From: Oscillospiraceae bacterium
GTDB lineage: Bacteria; Bacillota; Clostridia; Oscillospirales; Oscillospiraceae
Direction of reading: 5' to 3'
Length of the DNA: 44,095 bases
Assembly (NCBI GenBank): GCA_029257695.1
Contig: JARIAU010000029.1
Location: 1 to 44,095, forward strand
Below the pieces are notes generated by a model that was not told the DNA's origin, searched no databases, and saw only the letters and a list, made by a program, of their open reading frames with translations. Made by a program: the position numbers and the translations under genes. This document shows positions 15,994 through 23,923 of this stretch, one piece after another. How positions within the stretch are numbered: position 1 is the stretch's first letter; every line of letters starts with the position of its first letter.

Positions 15994-16986
15994 ATGAAAA
16001 AGATCATCAATGCGCCCGAAACTTATGTGGACGATATGCTGAAGGGCATTTATGCAGCCCATGGCGATCAGGTCAAGTGTGCGGAAGGCGATCTGCGCTG
16101 CTACTGCACCGCCAACAAGAAGCCCGGTAAAGTTGCCATCATTACCGGCGGCGGCTCCGGCCACCTGCCTCTGTTTCTGGGCTATGTGGGTGATGGTCTG
16201 ATTGACGGCTGCGGCGTCGGCGGCGTGTTCCAGTCTCCTTCTCCCGAACAGATTTACAACATCTCCCGAGAGGTGGAGGCCGGTGCCGGTGTGCTGTATC
16301 TCTATGGCAACTATACCGGCGACATCATGACCTTTGACATGGCCACCGATCTGTGCGACATGGACGACATCGTCTGCAAGAGCATCGTGGGTGCGGATGA
16401 TGTGAACTCCCATGCAAATCCGGATACCCGTCGTGGTGTGGCCGGCATCTATTTCATGTTCAAGGCCGCCGGTGCCAAGGCGGATGAGGGCGGCGATCTG
16501 GATGCGGTTCTGGCCGCAGCGCAGCTGGCCAAGGACAACACCCGCACCGTGGGCTTTGCTCTGACGCCCTGCATCATTCCCGAGGTGGGTCATGCCAACT
16601 TCGAACTGGGGGAGAATGAGATGGCCATGGGCATGGGCATCCACGGCGAACCCGGTGTCTGGAACGGCCCGCTCAAGACGGCGCACGAGATTGCGGAGGA
16701 GTCCCTCAATACGCTTTTGGGGGATCTGCCGGTGGCCGAGGGCGAGGAAGTGTCCCTGCTGATCAATGGTCTGGGCGCCACCTCGGTCGAGGAGCTGTAC
16801 ATCCTGTCCAATGATGTCACGGAACTGCTCAAGGCGAAGGGAATCGGGATCTACAAGACCGTGGTGGGTGAGTATGCCACCTCCATGGAGATGGCCGGCG
16901 CATCCATCTCCATCTGCAAGATGAACGAAGAGCTGAAGCGCTATATGGATCACCCTGTCAATACCCCCTTCCTCTGCCAGAAGTAA
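15994..16986 (+). CDS. dhaK: Dihydroxyacetone kinase-type subunit DhaK (atypical ketose kinase)
   Basis: A 330-residue DhaK-family protein, which binds a short ketose covalently through a histidine. The substrate loop is GGGSGHLPLF rather than the GGGSGHEPAH of the classical dihydroxyacetone enzymes. The hemiaminal-forming histidine is present in the MGIHGEPGVWNG motif. The GHLPxF type occurs in relatives that phosphorylate larger ketoses such as erythrulose, so the substrate here is uncertain. It is followed 27 bases later by dhaL; no DhaM phosphotransferase gene is present, so ATP is the likely donor. It has its own strong promoter and AGGAGG-type site (AAGGAGGC). Nearby microcompartment genes also deal with dihydroxyacetone phosphate, but a link is only a guess. 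Confidence 0.85.
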   Translation: MKKIINAPETYVDDMLKGIYAAHGDQVKCAEGDLRCYCTANKKPGKVAIITGGGSGHLPLFLGYVGDGLIDGCGVGGVFQSPSPEQIYNISREVEAGAGVLYLYGNYTGDIMTFDMATDLCDMDDIVCKSIVGADDVNSHANPDTRRGVAGIYFMFKAAGAKADEGGDLDAVLAAAQLAKDNTRTVGFALTPCIIPEVGHANFELGENEMAMGMGIHGEPGVWNGPLKTAHEIAEESLNTLLGDLPVAEGEEVSLLINGLGATSVEELYILSNDVTELLKAKGIGIYKTVVGEYATSMEMAGASISICKMNEELKRYMDHPVNTPFLCQK

Positions 16987-17013
16987 GGGTGCCTCGGAAA
17001 GAAGGAACGAAGT

Positions 17014-17664
17014 ATGGAAACGATTTTGTTTGCGGAGGTACCGGAGCTGTTTGCCAGTGTCGGTGCCCTGTTTGTGGAAAAGAAAGAAGAACTGTGCGAA
17101 ATGGATGCCCGTCTGGGGGATGGAGATCTGGGCCTCACCATGAGCAAGGGCTATGCCGCCCTGCCGGATCTGATGCGTGCCGAGGCGGAGGCTGCCGATG
17201 GGGACATCGGCAAGATGGTCATGAAGGCCGGCATGAAGATGTCCTCTCTGGTGCCTTCCACCATGGGATTCCTCATGTCCACCGGTGTCATGGAGGGCGG
17301 CAAGGCCCTCAAGGGCAAGACCGAGCTGGACGGAGCGGCGCTGGCGGACTATCTGGTGGGATTTGCCGCCGGTGTCCAGAAGCGTGGCAAGTGTGAGGCG
17401 GGCCAGCGTACCATCTATGATGCGGTTTTGCCTGCGGGTGAGGCCGCCAAGGCCTGCATTGCGGCGGATCCCGCTGCCTCGCTGCAAACGGTGATTGCCG
17501 CTGCGGTGGAGGCTGCAAAGGCCGGTGTGGAGGCCACCTGCGACATGGTCCCCGTCTTTGGTAAGGCGGCCGTCCATGCGGCGCAGTGTGTTGGTGTGCC
17601 CGATCAGGGGGCCACGGCCGGCTATTACAAGATGCTGGGTCTTAGCAACTATATCAACGCTTAA
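17014..17664 (+). CDS. dhaL: Dihydroxyacetone kinase-type subunit DhaL (nucleotide-binding)
   Basis: A 216-residue DhaL-family protein, the nucleotide-binding partner of DhaK. The metal-binding aspartates are seen in MDARLGDGDLGLTMSKG (classical: GDGDHG), and the later GQRTIYDAVLPA matches the family's KTMxDALxPA motif. The nucleotide loop LVPSTMGFLMSTG departs from the usual GSSG form. Together with dhaK it should form an ATP-dependent ketose kinase; the matching departures from consensus in both subunits suggest a shared, non-classical substrate. The ATG at 17014 is preceded by GGAACGAAGT, a modest ribosome-binding site. Confidence 0.85.
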   Translation: METILFAEVPELFASVGALFVEKKEELCEMDARLGDGDLGLTMSKGYAALPDLMRAEAEAADGDIGKMVMKAGMKMSSLVPSTMGFLMSTGVMEGGKALKGKTELDGAALADYLVGFAAGVQKRGKCEAGQRTIYDAVLPAGEAAKACIAADPAASLQTVIAAAVEAAKAGVEATCDMVPVFGKAAVHAAQCVGVPDQGATAGYYKMLGLSNYINA

Positions 17665-17691
17665 ATCAGGATTGCCTGTCACGAAACCGAT

Positions 17692-17722
17692 GCAGCCGCC
17701 CGGCATTTGCCTGGGCGGCTGC
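17692..17722 (+). terminator. Hairpin after dhaL
   Basis: GCAGCCGCCC (17692-17701) pairs with GGGCGGCTGC (17713-17722). No T-tract follows on the plus strand, so it may stabilise the transcript end rather than terminate efficiently. Confidence 0.55.
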
Positions 17723-17793
17723 GTTGGGATTGCGCCACAAAAGGAAAATATTTGCCCAATCTCAAGGGAACACTATCCTTGCGGGCCAAACTG

Positions 17794-17802
17794 TGTTATA
17801 CT
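17794..17802 (+). promoter_or_regulatory. Extended -10 promoter for the 56-residue membrane protein
   Basis: TG-T-TATACT (17794-17802) is an extended -10 element; the -35 region is poor. The start would be near 17809, about 30 bases before the ATG. Confidence 0.5.
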
Positions 17803-17837
17803 CAGTCTATCTATTCAAACCGAGGGAGATTTGTTCC

Positions 17838-18008
17838 ATGAAACATGAAAACGGTACCGACACCAACAAGAAAAAACGCTATATGACCTATGGCATCATC
17901 GTTCTTGGTCTGGTGGTTGGTCTGGTGATGAAAAATCTGGCGGTTGGTCTGTGCATTGGCCTGATTGGTGCCTCCGTCGTGGACTATATCGACAAACGAA
18001 ACAAGTGA
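17838..18008 (+). CDS. Small 56-residue membrane protein of unknown function
   Basis: Starts at the ATG at 17838, preceded by GAGGGAG with proper spacing. The first 17 residues are charged (MKHENGTDTNKKKRYM), followed by a Gly/Val-rich hydrophobic stretch long enough for two short helices or one hairpin (YGIIVLGLVVGLVMKN, then AVGLCIGLIGASVVDYI), and a basic tail DKRNK. Glycines recur every four residues, so helix packing is likely. A promoter precedes it and a terminator follows, so it looks like an independent gene. I do not recognise the family. Confidence 0.7.
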   Translation: MKHENGTDTNKKKRYMTYGIIVLGLVVGLVMKNLAVGLCIGLIGASVVDYIDKRNK

Positions 18009-18029
18009 TCCCTGCGGGGACCTTACCGA

Positions 18030-18061
18030 CAGGAGGCATCGAAAGGATGGCTCCTGTTTTT
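18030..18061 (+). terminator. Intrinsic terminator after the small membrane protein gene
   Basis: CAGGAG (18030-18035) pairs with CTCCTG (18051-18056), with an inner CATC/GATG stem capped by GAAAG, and five T residues follow. Confidence 0.82.
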
Positions 18062-18230
18062 GTATTTTGGACGGTTGTATGCGGATATAACGCTCTGTGG
18101 TCGGCAAGGAAAGGCGAACTGTGACGAGGCGTGAAGTGATGTTGCTTTGAATGAAACGGGCGGAGTTTGGCGATTGACGGCTTGTAGGGGAGAAACAGAA
18201 ATACAGCCCCAAATGAGAAAGGAATGTGCT

Positions 18231-18259
18231 TTGACCGGGAAGGGAAACTGTGCTACAAT
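18231..18259 (+). promoter_or_regulatory. Sigma-A promoter for tldD-tldE
   Basis: TTGACC (18231-18236), 17 bases, TACAAT (18254-18259) with a TGC just before the -10. The start would be about 25 bases before the tldD ATG. The stretch 18062-18230 contains no gene I can support. Confidence 0.75.
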
Positions 18260-18292
18260 GTGGGACAAATCAAAGACCAAAGGAGGAACGAA

Positions 18293-19672
18293 ATGATTTC
18301 AAGAACGGTTTGCCAGCGTGTGTTGGAAAAGGCGGTGTCCACCGGGGCCGACTACGCTGAATTGTTTGCAGAGCGCACCGTGAACCATGCGGTGAACATG
18401 GTGGACAGCAAGGTGAACGCGGTGGATGACACCTTGATTGCAGGTGCATCGGTCCGAGTGTTCCGGGGGCTGCGCAGCGTGATGGCCTCTACCGTGGACA
18501 CCAGCGAAGCCGGTCTGCTCCGCTGTGCGGAACAGGCCGCCCAGGCACTGGGTGAGGGCAAGGCAGAAATTTCCATCTGTTTGCAGGAGCGGCTGTTTGG
18601 GGACATTCATCCCATCCGGATCGTGCCCTCCAGCGTGGGCAATGCCCGAAAGGTGGAGCTGCTGAAGGAAGGCTATTTTGCCGCTCGGGACTACCACGAG
18701 GCTGTGCGTCAGGCCACCGGACGGCTGCTGGATGTGGATCATCAGATCCTGATTGCCAACACCGAGGGGACCTATGCACAGGATCGCCAGATCCGCACCC
18801 GCATGATTATTGAAGCTGTGGCGGAGATCAACGGTGAAACACAGACCGGCAGCTGCCGTCCCGGCCGCCGGATGGGACTGGAAATGTTTGACACCATTGA
18901 CCCCAAAACAGTGGGCAGAGAGGCGGCACGGCAGGCCGTGGTGATGGCCGGTGCCGGTTACTGCCCCGCCGGTATTATGCCCGTTGCCATTGACAACGGC
19001 TTTGGCGGCGTGATCTTCCACGAAGCCTGCGGCCACTCGCTGGAGGCCTCTGCCGTGGCTTATGGCCGCTCGCAGTTCACCGGAAAGCTGGGCCAGCCGA
19101 TCGCCAACCCCAAGGTGACTGCCATCGATGACGGCACCATCCCCGGTGCATGGGGTTCCATCAACATTGATGACGAGGGCACCCCCGCACAGCGCAATGT
19201 GCTGATTGAAAACGGCATTTTGAAGAGCTATATGGTGGACAAATTCAACGGCCGCCGCATGGGGATGCCCTCCACCGGCAGTGCCCGCCGCCAGAGCTAT
19301 CAGTACACCACCACCTCCCGCATGACCAACACCTATATTGCCCCCGGCACAGACCGGAATGAGGACATTATTTCCTCCATTGAGTACGGCCTCTATGCCA
19401 AGCAGATGGGCGGCGGCAGCGTCAATCCGGTGACCGGTCAGTTCAACTTTGCGGTCAATGAGGGCTACCTCATCCGCAACGGCAAGATCTGTGAGCCGGT
19501 CCGTGGTGCCAGCTTGGTGGGGACCGGCAGCCAGGTCATTCAGGACATCGACATGGTGGGCATGGATATGCAGATGGATCAGGGGATGTGCGGCTCCTCC
19601 AGCGGCAGCATTCCCACCAATGTGGGACAGCCCATGATCCGTGTGTCCTCCATCACCGTGGGCGGCAGATAA
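18293..19672 (+). CDS. tldD: Metalloprotease TldD
   Basis: A 459-residue TldD, the catalytic half of the TldD/TldE heterodimeric zinc protease, which trims peptides such as microcin precursors and degrades unfolded short polypeptides. The zinc-binding HEACGH (residues 243-248, within FHEACGHSLEA) is the family's HExxxH motif and is intact. The TGSARRQSY and MGGGSVNPVTGQFNF regions, which hold the third ligand area, are also typical. AGGAGG precedes the ATG at 18293 and a sigma-A promoter lies just upstream. It is co-transcribed with tldE, 14 bases downstream. No peptide precursor gene is recognisable nearby. Confidence 0.93.
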   Translation: MISRTVCQRVLEKAVSTGADYAELFAERTVNHAVNMVDSKVNAVDDTLIAGASVRVFRGLRSVMASTVDTSEAGLLRCAEQAAQALGEGKAEISICLQERLFGDIHPIRIVPSSVGNARKVELLKEGYFAARDYHEAVRQATGRLLDVDHQILIANTEGTYAQDRQIRTRMIIEAVAEINGETQTGSCRPGRRMGLEMFDTIDPKTVGREAARQAVVMAGAGYCPAGIMPVAIDNGFGGVIFHEACGHSLEASAVAYGRSQFTGKLGQPIANPKVTAIDDGTIPGAWGSINIDDEGTPAQRNVLIENGILKSYMVDKFNGRRMGMPSTGSARRQSYQYTTTSRMTNTYIAPGTDRNEDIISSIEYGLYAKQMGGGSVNPVTGQFNFAVNEGYLIRNGKICEPVRGASLVGTGSQVIQDIDMVGMDMQMDQGMCGSSSGSIPTNVGQPMIRVSSITVGGR

Positions 19673-19686
19673 GGAGGGATTGCACG

Positions 19687-21033
19687 ATGGAATTTGCAGC
19701 ATTTAAGACGCTGGTGGTTCGGGCAGCACAGGAATTGGGCATTGCGGACTACGAGCTTTACTATCAGACTTCGGAACAGGCCGAGGTCAGCACCTTCCGG
19801 CATGAGATCCAGTCTTTCTCCAGTGCCGTGGATGGCGGCGTGTGCTTCCGTTGCATTGTGAACGGCCGGATGGGCTATGCCTCCACCGAGGCCCTAAGCG
19901 AAGCTGAGGCGGAGCAGCTGGTGCGCCGTGCGGCGGACAATGCCTCCGTGCTGGAAACCGATGACCCGGTATTTTTGGGTGAGGGCGGTCAGAGCTATCA
20001 GAAGGTCGAAGCACCGGAGGTGGCCATGCCGGATACGGAAACGCTGGTGGCACTGGCGCTGAAGGCGGAGCAGGCCATCTACGATGCTCACCCCAGTGTG
20101 ACGGACGGCTGCTCGGCCCAGATGGTCAAGCAGCGCACCAACCTTGCCATCACCAACTCCAAGGGGATGGACCTCCACTATGAGGGGGTGCTGACCGCTG
20201 TGGTGGCCCAGGCCGTGGTGCAGGAGGGCGAGGAACTGAGCGACAGCTATGAAGTGCGTGCCGGGGACTTGTCGTCCATGGATCTGGACGGTCTCGGCCG
20301 TTTGGTGGTGGATCAGGCGCGGGCCAAGCTGAATGCACAGGTGCCGGAAACGGCGGTCTGTCCGGTGGTGTTTTCGCCGGAGGCCATGGCCGATCTGCTG
20401 GCCTGCTATTCGGTGGTGTTTTCCGCAGAGAAGGCACAGAAGGGCCTGAGCAAGCTGCAGGGCAAGGAAGGCACACTGCTGGCGGCACCCGTGGTCACGC
20501 TGGTGGACGATCCCTTCTGCAAGCTGAGCCCGCTGCCGATGCCCTTTGATGCGGAGGGCAGCCCCACGGTGCGCAAGGAAGTGGTGTCCGGCGGCAAGCT
20601 GATGACGCTGCTGCACAACCGCAAAACGGCGGCGGTGGCAGGGGTTTCCACCACCGGTAATGCCTCAAAGGCGGGCTATGACGCTCCGGTGTCGGTCCGT
20701 CCCTTCAACTTCTATCTGGCCCCCGGGGACCAGACGCCGGAGGAGCTGATGGCCGGCGTGGAACAGGGCGTCTATATTGATGCCGTGAACGGACTGCATG
20801 CAGGAGCCAACCCCATCAGCGGTGATTTCTCTCTGCAGAGCGGCGGTTTCCTGATTGAACACGGCAAGAAGACCGTTCCGGTGAAATCCTTCACCGTGGC
20901 CGGCAACTTCTATGAATTGCTGGAGCGGATCACCGCTGTGGCAAACGACCTGAAGCTGCCCGGTGCTGCCGGAGTGACCAACTTCGGCTCCCCCACCGTT
21001 CTGGTGCGTGAACTGTCCATTGCGGGCAAGTAA
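19687..21033 (+). CDS. tldE: TldE/PmbA subunit of the TldD/TldE protease
   Basis: A 448-residue TldE (PmbA), structurally related to TldD but lacking the HExxxH zinc site, as is normal for this subunit. It begins with FKTLVVRAAQELGIADYELYYQ and has the family's C-terminal NPISGDFSLQSGGFLIEHGK stretch. It forms the peptide channel with TldD. The ATG at 19687 follows AAGGAGGG. The operon ends with a strong terminator facing the microcompartment operon. Confidence 0.92.
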   Translation: MEFAAFKTLVVRAAQELGIADYELYYQTSEQAEVSTFRHEIQSFSSAVDGGVCFRCIVNGRMGYASTEALSEAEAEQLVRRAADNASVLETDDPVFLGEGGQSYQKVEAPEVAMPDTETLVALALKAEQAIYDAHPSVTDGCSAQMVKQRTNLAITNSKGMDLHYEGVLTAVVAQAVVQEGEELSDSYEVRAGDLSSMDLDGLGRLVVDQARAKLNAQVPETAVCPVVFSPEAMADLLACYSVVFSAEKAQKGLSKLQGKEGTLLAAPVVTLVDDPFCKLSPLPMPFDAEGSPTVRKEVVSGGKLMTLLHNRKTAAVAGVSTTGNASKAGYDAPVSVRPFNFYLAPGDQTPEELMAGVEQGVYIDAVNGLHAGANPISGDFSLQSGGFLIEHGKKTVPVKSFTVAGNFYELLERITAVANDLKLPGAAGVTNFGSPTVLVRELSIAGK

Positions 21034-21052
21034 TCGGATCAATCAATAAGAG

Positions 21053-21098
21053 AACCCACCCCGTGGGGCCGAAGGTGGCCTTGTGGGGTGGGTTTTTT
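21053..21098 (+). terminator. Terminator of the tldDE operon
   Basis: AACCCACCCC (21053-21062) pairs with GGGGTGGGTT (21085-21094), with an extra inner stem, followed by a T-run (21093-21098). Confidence 0.85.
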
Positions 21099-21104
21099 GC
21101 GCAG

Positions 21105-21134
21105 AAAAGGACGGGGCGGTGTTCCGCCCCGTCC
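21105..21134 (-). terminator. Terminator of the microcompartment operon
   Basis: GGACGGGGCGG and CCGCCCCGTCC (21109-21119 and 21124-21134) form a perfect 11-bp stem with a four-base loop. On the minus strand it is followed by TTTT (21108-21105), directly after the last eutN gene. Confidence 0.85.
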
Positions 21135-21142
21135 TTCGGGTG

Positions 21143-21436
21143 TCAGTAGTGGAGGATGGTTTCCTCGCCAAAGGCGGTGTAACTGTCCACCAGACCGCAA
21201 ATGACCAGATCTACGATGGCGTGATCGTCGTTCAGGAGCATATTTCCGGCTCCGCCGTCGATGTTGACCAAAACAATGTCGCCCACACCGGCATCGGCGC
21301 CGTCAAATGCGATCATGCGGGGGCCGACGGGGGTGCCGTCCGGCTCCAGATATTGCACCAGCATCAGCTTGTAGCCGGTGTAGCCTTCATCCTTGATGGT
21401 GGAAACCACATTGCCCACCACCTTTGCAAGCCGCAT
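21143..21436 (-). CDS. eutN: EutN/CcmL-type microcompartment vertex protein (BMC-P), copy 1
   Basis: A 97-residue pentamer-forming shell protein that caps the vertices of a bacterial microcompartment. The family opening MRLAKVVGNVVSTIKDEGYTG and the DIVLVNIDGGAGNML core with VDLVICGLVDSY are clear. The ATG at 21436 is chosen because GAAGGGGGG precedes it; the frame is open 7 codons further to a GTG with no such site. It is the last gene of the minus-strand shell operon, next to a second eutN. Confidence 0.93.
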   Translation of the reverse strand: MRLAKVVGNVVSTIKDEGYTGYKLMLVQYLEPDGTPVGPRMIAFDGADAGVGDIVLVNIDGGAGNMLLNDDHAIVDLVICGLVDSYTAFGEETILHY

Positions 21437-21453
21437 TTGAATCCCCCCTTCCG

Positions 21454-21720
21454 TCACAGCTCTTCGTTGTATGCGTCAATGAACCCCACGATGGAGGCAT
21501 CGGTCGGCACGGTTGCGCCCCGAAAGACACGGGAGGCCTCCTTGGAACCGATCAGGTAGACAAAGTCGCCCATGCCGGCCTGCCGGGTCTGGTCGGTGGC
21601 AACGATCAAACCGGCTTCCCTGCCGTTTTCGATTTTGCGGACCACCAGCAGCGGAATACCGTCCAACCCGGAGTCCTTCACGGTTGCAACCACCGATCCG
21701 GCAACCACGCCGGTGTACAT
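21454..21720 (-). CDS. eutN: EutN/CcmL-type microcompartment vertex protein (BMC-P), copy 2
   Basis: An 88-residue BMC-P protein. MYTGVVAGSVVATVKDSGLDG and the VGFIDAYNEEL end match the pentamer fold. It is shorter and divergent from copy 1, notably in the middle (DQTRQAGMGDFVYLIGSKEA), so the two are not recent duplicates. The ATG at 21720 overlaps the ribosome-binding region at the end of the BMC-H gene, 3 bases away. Confidence 0.92.
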   Translation of the reverse strand: MYTGVVAGSVVATVKDSGLDGIPLLVVRKIENGREAGLIVATDQTRQAGMGDFVYLIGSKEASRVFRGATVPTDASIVGFIDAYNEEL

Positions 21721-21723
21721 GGC

Positions 21724-22011
21724 TTACTCCTCGACGCGGTCCATGGAAGGCAGGATGGCCTCCACATCGGAGTGGGGACGGGGGATCACATGGACACCGT
21801 ACAGCTCGCCCACACGCTTGGCGGCGGCGGCACCGGCATCGACGGCGGCCTTGACGGCACCCACATCACCACGGACCATGACGGTGACCAGACCGGAGCC
21901 GATCTGGGACTTGCCCATCAGATGGACATTTGCGGCCTTCACCATGGCATCAGCGGCCTCGATAGCGCCGATCAGACCACGAGTTTCGATCATACCCAAT
22001 GCTTCTTTCAT
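21724..22011 (-). CDS. pduA: BMC-H hexameric shell protein (PduA-like)
   Basis: A 95-residue single-domain BMC shell protein that tiles the facets as hexamers. [27 protein letters not shown] is split here into its conserved parts: [16 protein letters not shown], then the lysine-edge segment and the pore region [17 protein letters not shown]. Gly-Ser-Gly at the pore is like PduA, which passes small polar metabolites. It is the only BMC-H in the operon, so it must make up most of the shell. GGAGG-like sequence precedes the ATG. Confidence 0.95.
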   Translation of the reverse strand: MKEALGMIETRGLIGAIEAADAMVKAANVHLMGKSQIGSGLVTVMVRGDVGAVKAAVDAGAAAAKRVGELYGVHVIPRPHSDVEAILPSMDRVEE

Positions 22012-22068
22012 GTTAAAAACCTCCGTTTTAATATAGATTCTTTGGTTAGAGAGATGCGGGGAAACGAT

Positions 22069-22614
22069 TTATCCAATCGCCTTGCACAAATCGGGGTGAG
22101 GCGAGGGGATCACAGCACTTTTTGCCATCAGGCCTTGGGTTTCTTCCAGAGATTCCGCAGCACAAATGGCGGCGTTGACCGCGGCAACTTCGCCGGTGAG
22201 CAAAAGGAAGGATTTTCCGCCCAGTCCTCGACCCAGACGCACTTCCAACAGGTCCACATCCGCCGCCTTGGCGGCGGCATCGGCGGCATGGATGGCGGCA
22301 CAGAGGGAATAGGTTTCCAGAATGCCCAGCGCACGCAGTTCTTCGATGGGCGTGCAGGCGGAGATGGCCGGGGCGACTTGAGGATCCACATTCGGGATAA
22401 CCAGACGGTCGATGAGCAGATTTTCGGCTACGGCCGCTCCGGCTTCCACGGAGGAACGGACGGCCGCCACATCGCCGGATACCACGATGTAATACTTGCC
22501 GGCACAGACACAGCCGGCGCTGATCAGCGTCACATCGGCGGCCTTCAGCATGGCATCGCAGGCCAGAATGCCGGTGGGGATGCTCATAATTTCGTTCATA
22601 CCGATGGCACCCAT
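22069..22614 (-). CDS. pduT: BMC-T shell protein with pore cysteines (PduT-like)
   Basis: A 181-residue tandem-BMC protein that forms trimers with two pore types. The first BMC domain spans about residues 5-90 and the second about 92-180. In the first domain the pore loop reads SAGCVCAGKYY, with Cys35 and Cys37; PduT has a cysteine just before PGKY whose trimer binds a [4Fe-4S] cluster at the pore, so Cys37 is the likely ligand here. The gene stands next to the PduS-like electron-transfer protein (22619), the same pairing as in pdu operons. The two probably move electrons across the shell. Confidence 0.88.
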   Translation of the reverse strand: MGAIGMNEIMSIPTGILACDAMLKAADVTLISAGCVCAGKYYIVVSGDVAAVRSSVEAGAAVAENLLIDRLVIPNVDPQVAPAISACTPIEELRALGILETYSLCAAIHAADAAAKAADVDLLEVRLGRGLGGKSFLLLTGEVAAVNAAICAAESLEETQGLMAKSAVIPSPHPDLCKAIG

Positions 22615-22618
22615 GGCG

Positions 22619-23917
22619 TCACTTCCTTATTGCAATGAATTCACCGGTCACTTCGGTGACGGTGCCGTCGATGGAGGCATGGATGTTGGCACCCATGCCG
22701 GAGGGGATGGCGATTTTCTGACCACGGCACACCGTCTGACCGACGGAGACCAGAGGAGTGTCGGGGGCGCCGATGTGCATCCGCAGCGGGATGCGCACCG
22801 CATCGCAGGTGAGGACGGGGCCAAGAGGAGCGTCCACATCGTATTGCTTCAGATCCAGCCGGTACAGCAGGCGGCTGGTGGGCAGCCGCTTGTGGTCGAT
22901 GCCGGGATCCGTGCGATACTTGACTTCTTTGCGGGGTTTGATGCCCTGCCGGATCAGCTGTGCTTTGGCCTGCTGCATGGCTTTACTGGGCTTCAGTCCG
23001 AAGTTGCAGGCAAAGTAAGTGCAAAGACCGCAGTCACAGCAGGAAAAAATACCGTTGATGTCTCCCAGCAGTGACGGGTTGCCGCTGGAAAATGCACGCA
23101 TGGCCAAGTGTGGCTGCACATTCAGCCCCATGGCATTGCGGGGGCAGAGCTGGGTGCACATGGAGCACTGGCTGCATACCGCACGGGCAAGAACGGCATC
23201 CCGGGGAGAAACGGTTTTCTTAGGTACCAAGGGATGCGTTCGGGGGAGGGCCAGCAGGCCTCCGGTGGTTTTGGTGACCGGTTGCTCCAGATCTTCCGTC
23301 AAAGAGCCCATCAAAGGCCCGCCGACGAGAAAGATGCAGTCTCCGATGGCACCGCCGGCAGCGTCCAACAGTTGGCGCAGAGGCGTGCCGATGGGGCAGG
23401 TCACTGTGATGGGGTGGGCAACGGCACCGCCCACCGTGACCATCTTGTCGGTGACGGGAATGCCCTGCATGGCGTTGCCGATGTTGACCACCGTGCTGAC
23501 ATTGCTGACCACACAGCCCACATCCAGAGGGATGCCGCCGGTGGGGACGGTGCGTCCGGTCACACAGTAGACCAGGTTCTGCTCGTCTCCGGCCGGATAG
23601 AAGGAATCGGAAAGAAAAAGCTCGACGGAGGTGCCCTTGGCGGCGGCAGACAACGCAGCCACCGCATCGGAAGCGTGCTTTTTCAGTGCAATCACCGCAC
23701 GCGCGGCCCCCAGATGATCCTGAATCACCTGTGCGGTGCGGACAATGTCTGCTGCGTGCAGTTCCATAGTGCGGCGATCGACCCGGAGCAGAGGCTCGCA
23801 CTCAATGCCATTGACAATGAAAATTTCTGCCTTGCAGTTGAGTTTGCGGTCGGTAGGAAATCCGGCACCGCCGGCGCCCACAACACCGGCGTCAAAAATT
23901 TGTTCGATGAGTCCCAT
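22619..23917 (-). CDS. pduS: PduS/RnfC-type iron-sulfur flavoprotein of the microcompartment
   Basis: About 432 residues, RnfC-like. GVVGAGGAGFPT near the N-terminus is the FMN/NADH-domain signature, and two ferredoxin clusters follow: CSQCSMCTQLCP (about residues 248-259) and CDCGLCTYFACNFGLKP (about 295-310), each with four cysteines for a [4Fe-4S] cluster. The C-terminus ends in a biotinyl-like SLBB/barrel-sandwich segment (VGQTVCRGQKIAIP). PduS oxidises NADH or reduces cobalamin in pdu systems; here no cobalamin enzyme is encoded, so NADH oxidation via PduT is more likely. Start is ATG 23917; a GTG at 23923 is the alternative. It follows the aldehyde dehydrogenase by 6 bases. Confidence 0.88.
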   Translation of the reverse strand: MGLIEQIFDAGVVGAGGAGFPTDRKLNCKAEIFIVNGIECEPLLRVDRRTMELHAADIVRTAQVIQDHLGAARAVIALKKHASDAVAALSAAAKGTSVELFLSDSFYPAGDEQNLVYCVTGRTVPTGGIPLDVGCVVSNVSTVVNIGNAMQGIPVTDKMVTVGGAVAHPITVTCPIGTPLRQLLDAAGGAIGDCIFLVGGPLMGSLTEDLEQPVTKTTGGLLALPRTHPLVPKKTVSPRDAVLARAVCSQCSMCTQLCPRNAMGLNVQPHLAMRAFSSGNPSLLGDINGIFSCCDCGLCTYFACNFGLKPSKAMQQAKAQLIRQGIKPRKEVKYRTDPGIDHKRLPTSRLLYRLDLKQYDVDAPLGPVLTCDAVRIPLRMHIGAPDTPLVSVGQTVCRGQKIAIPSGMGANIHASIDGTVTEVTGEFIAIRK

Positions 23918-23923
23918 AGGCAC

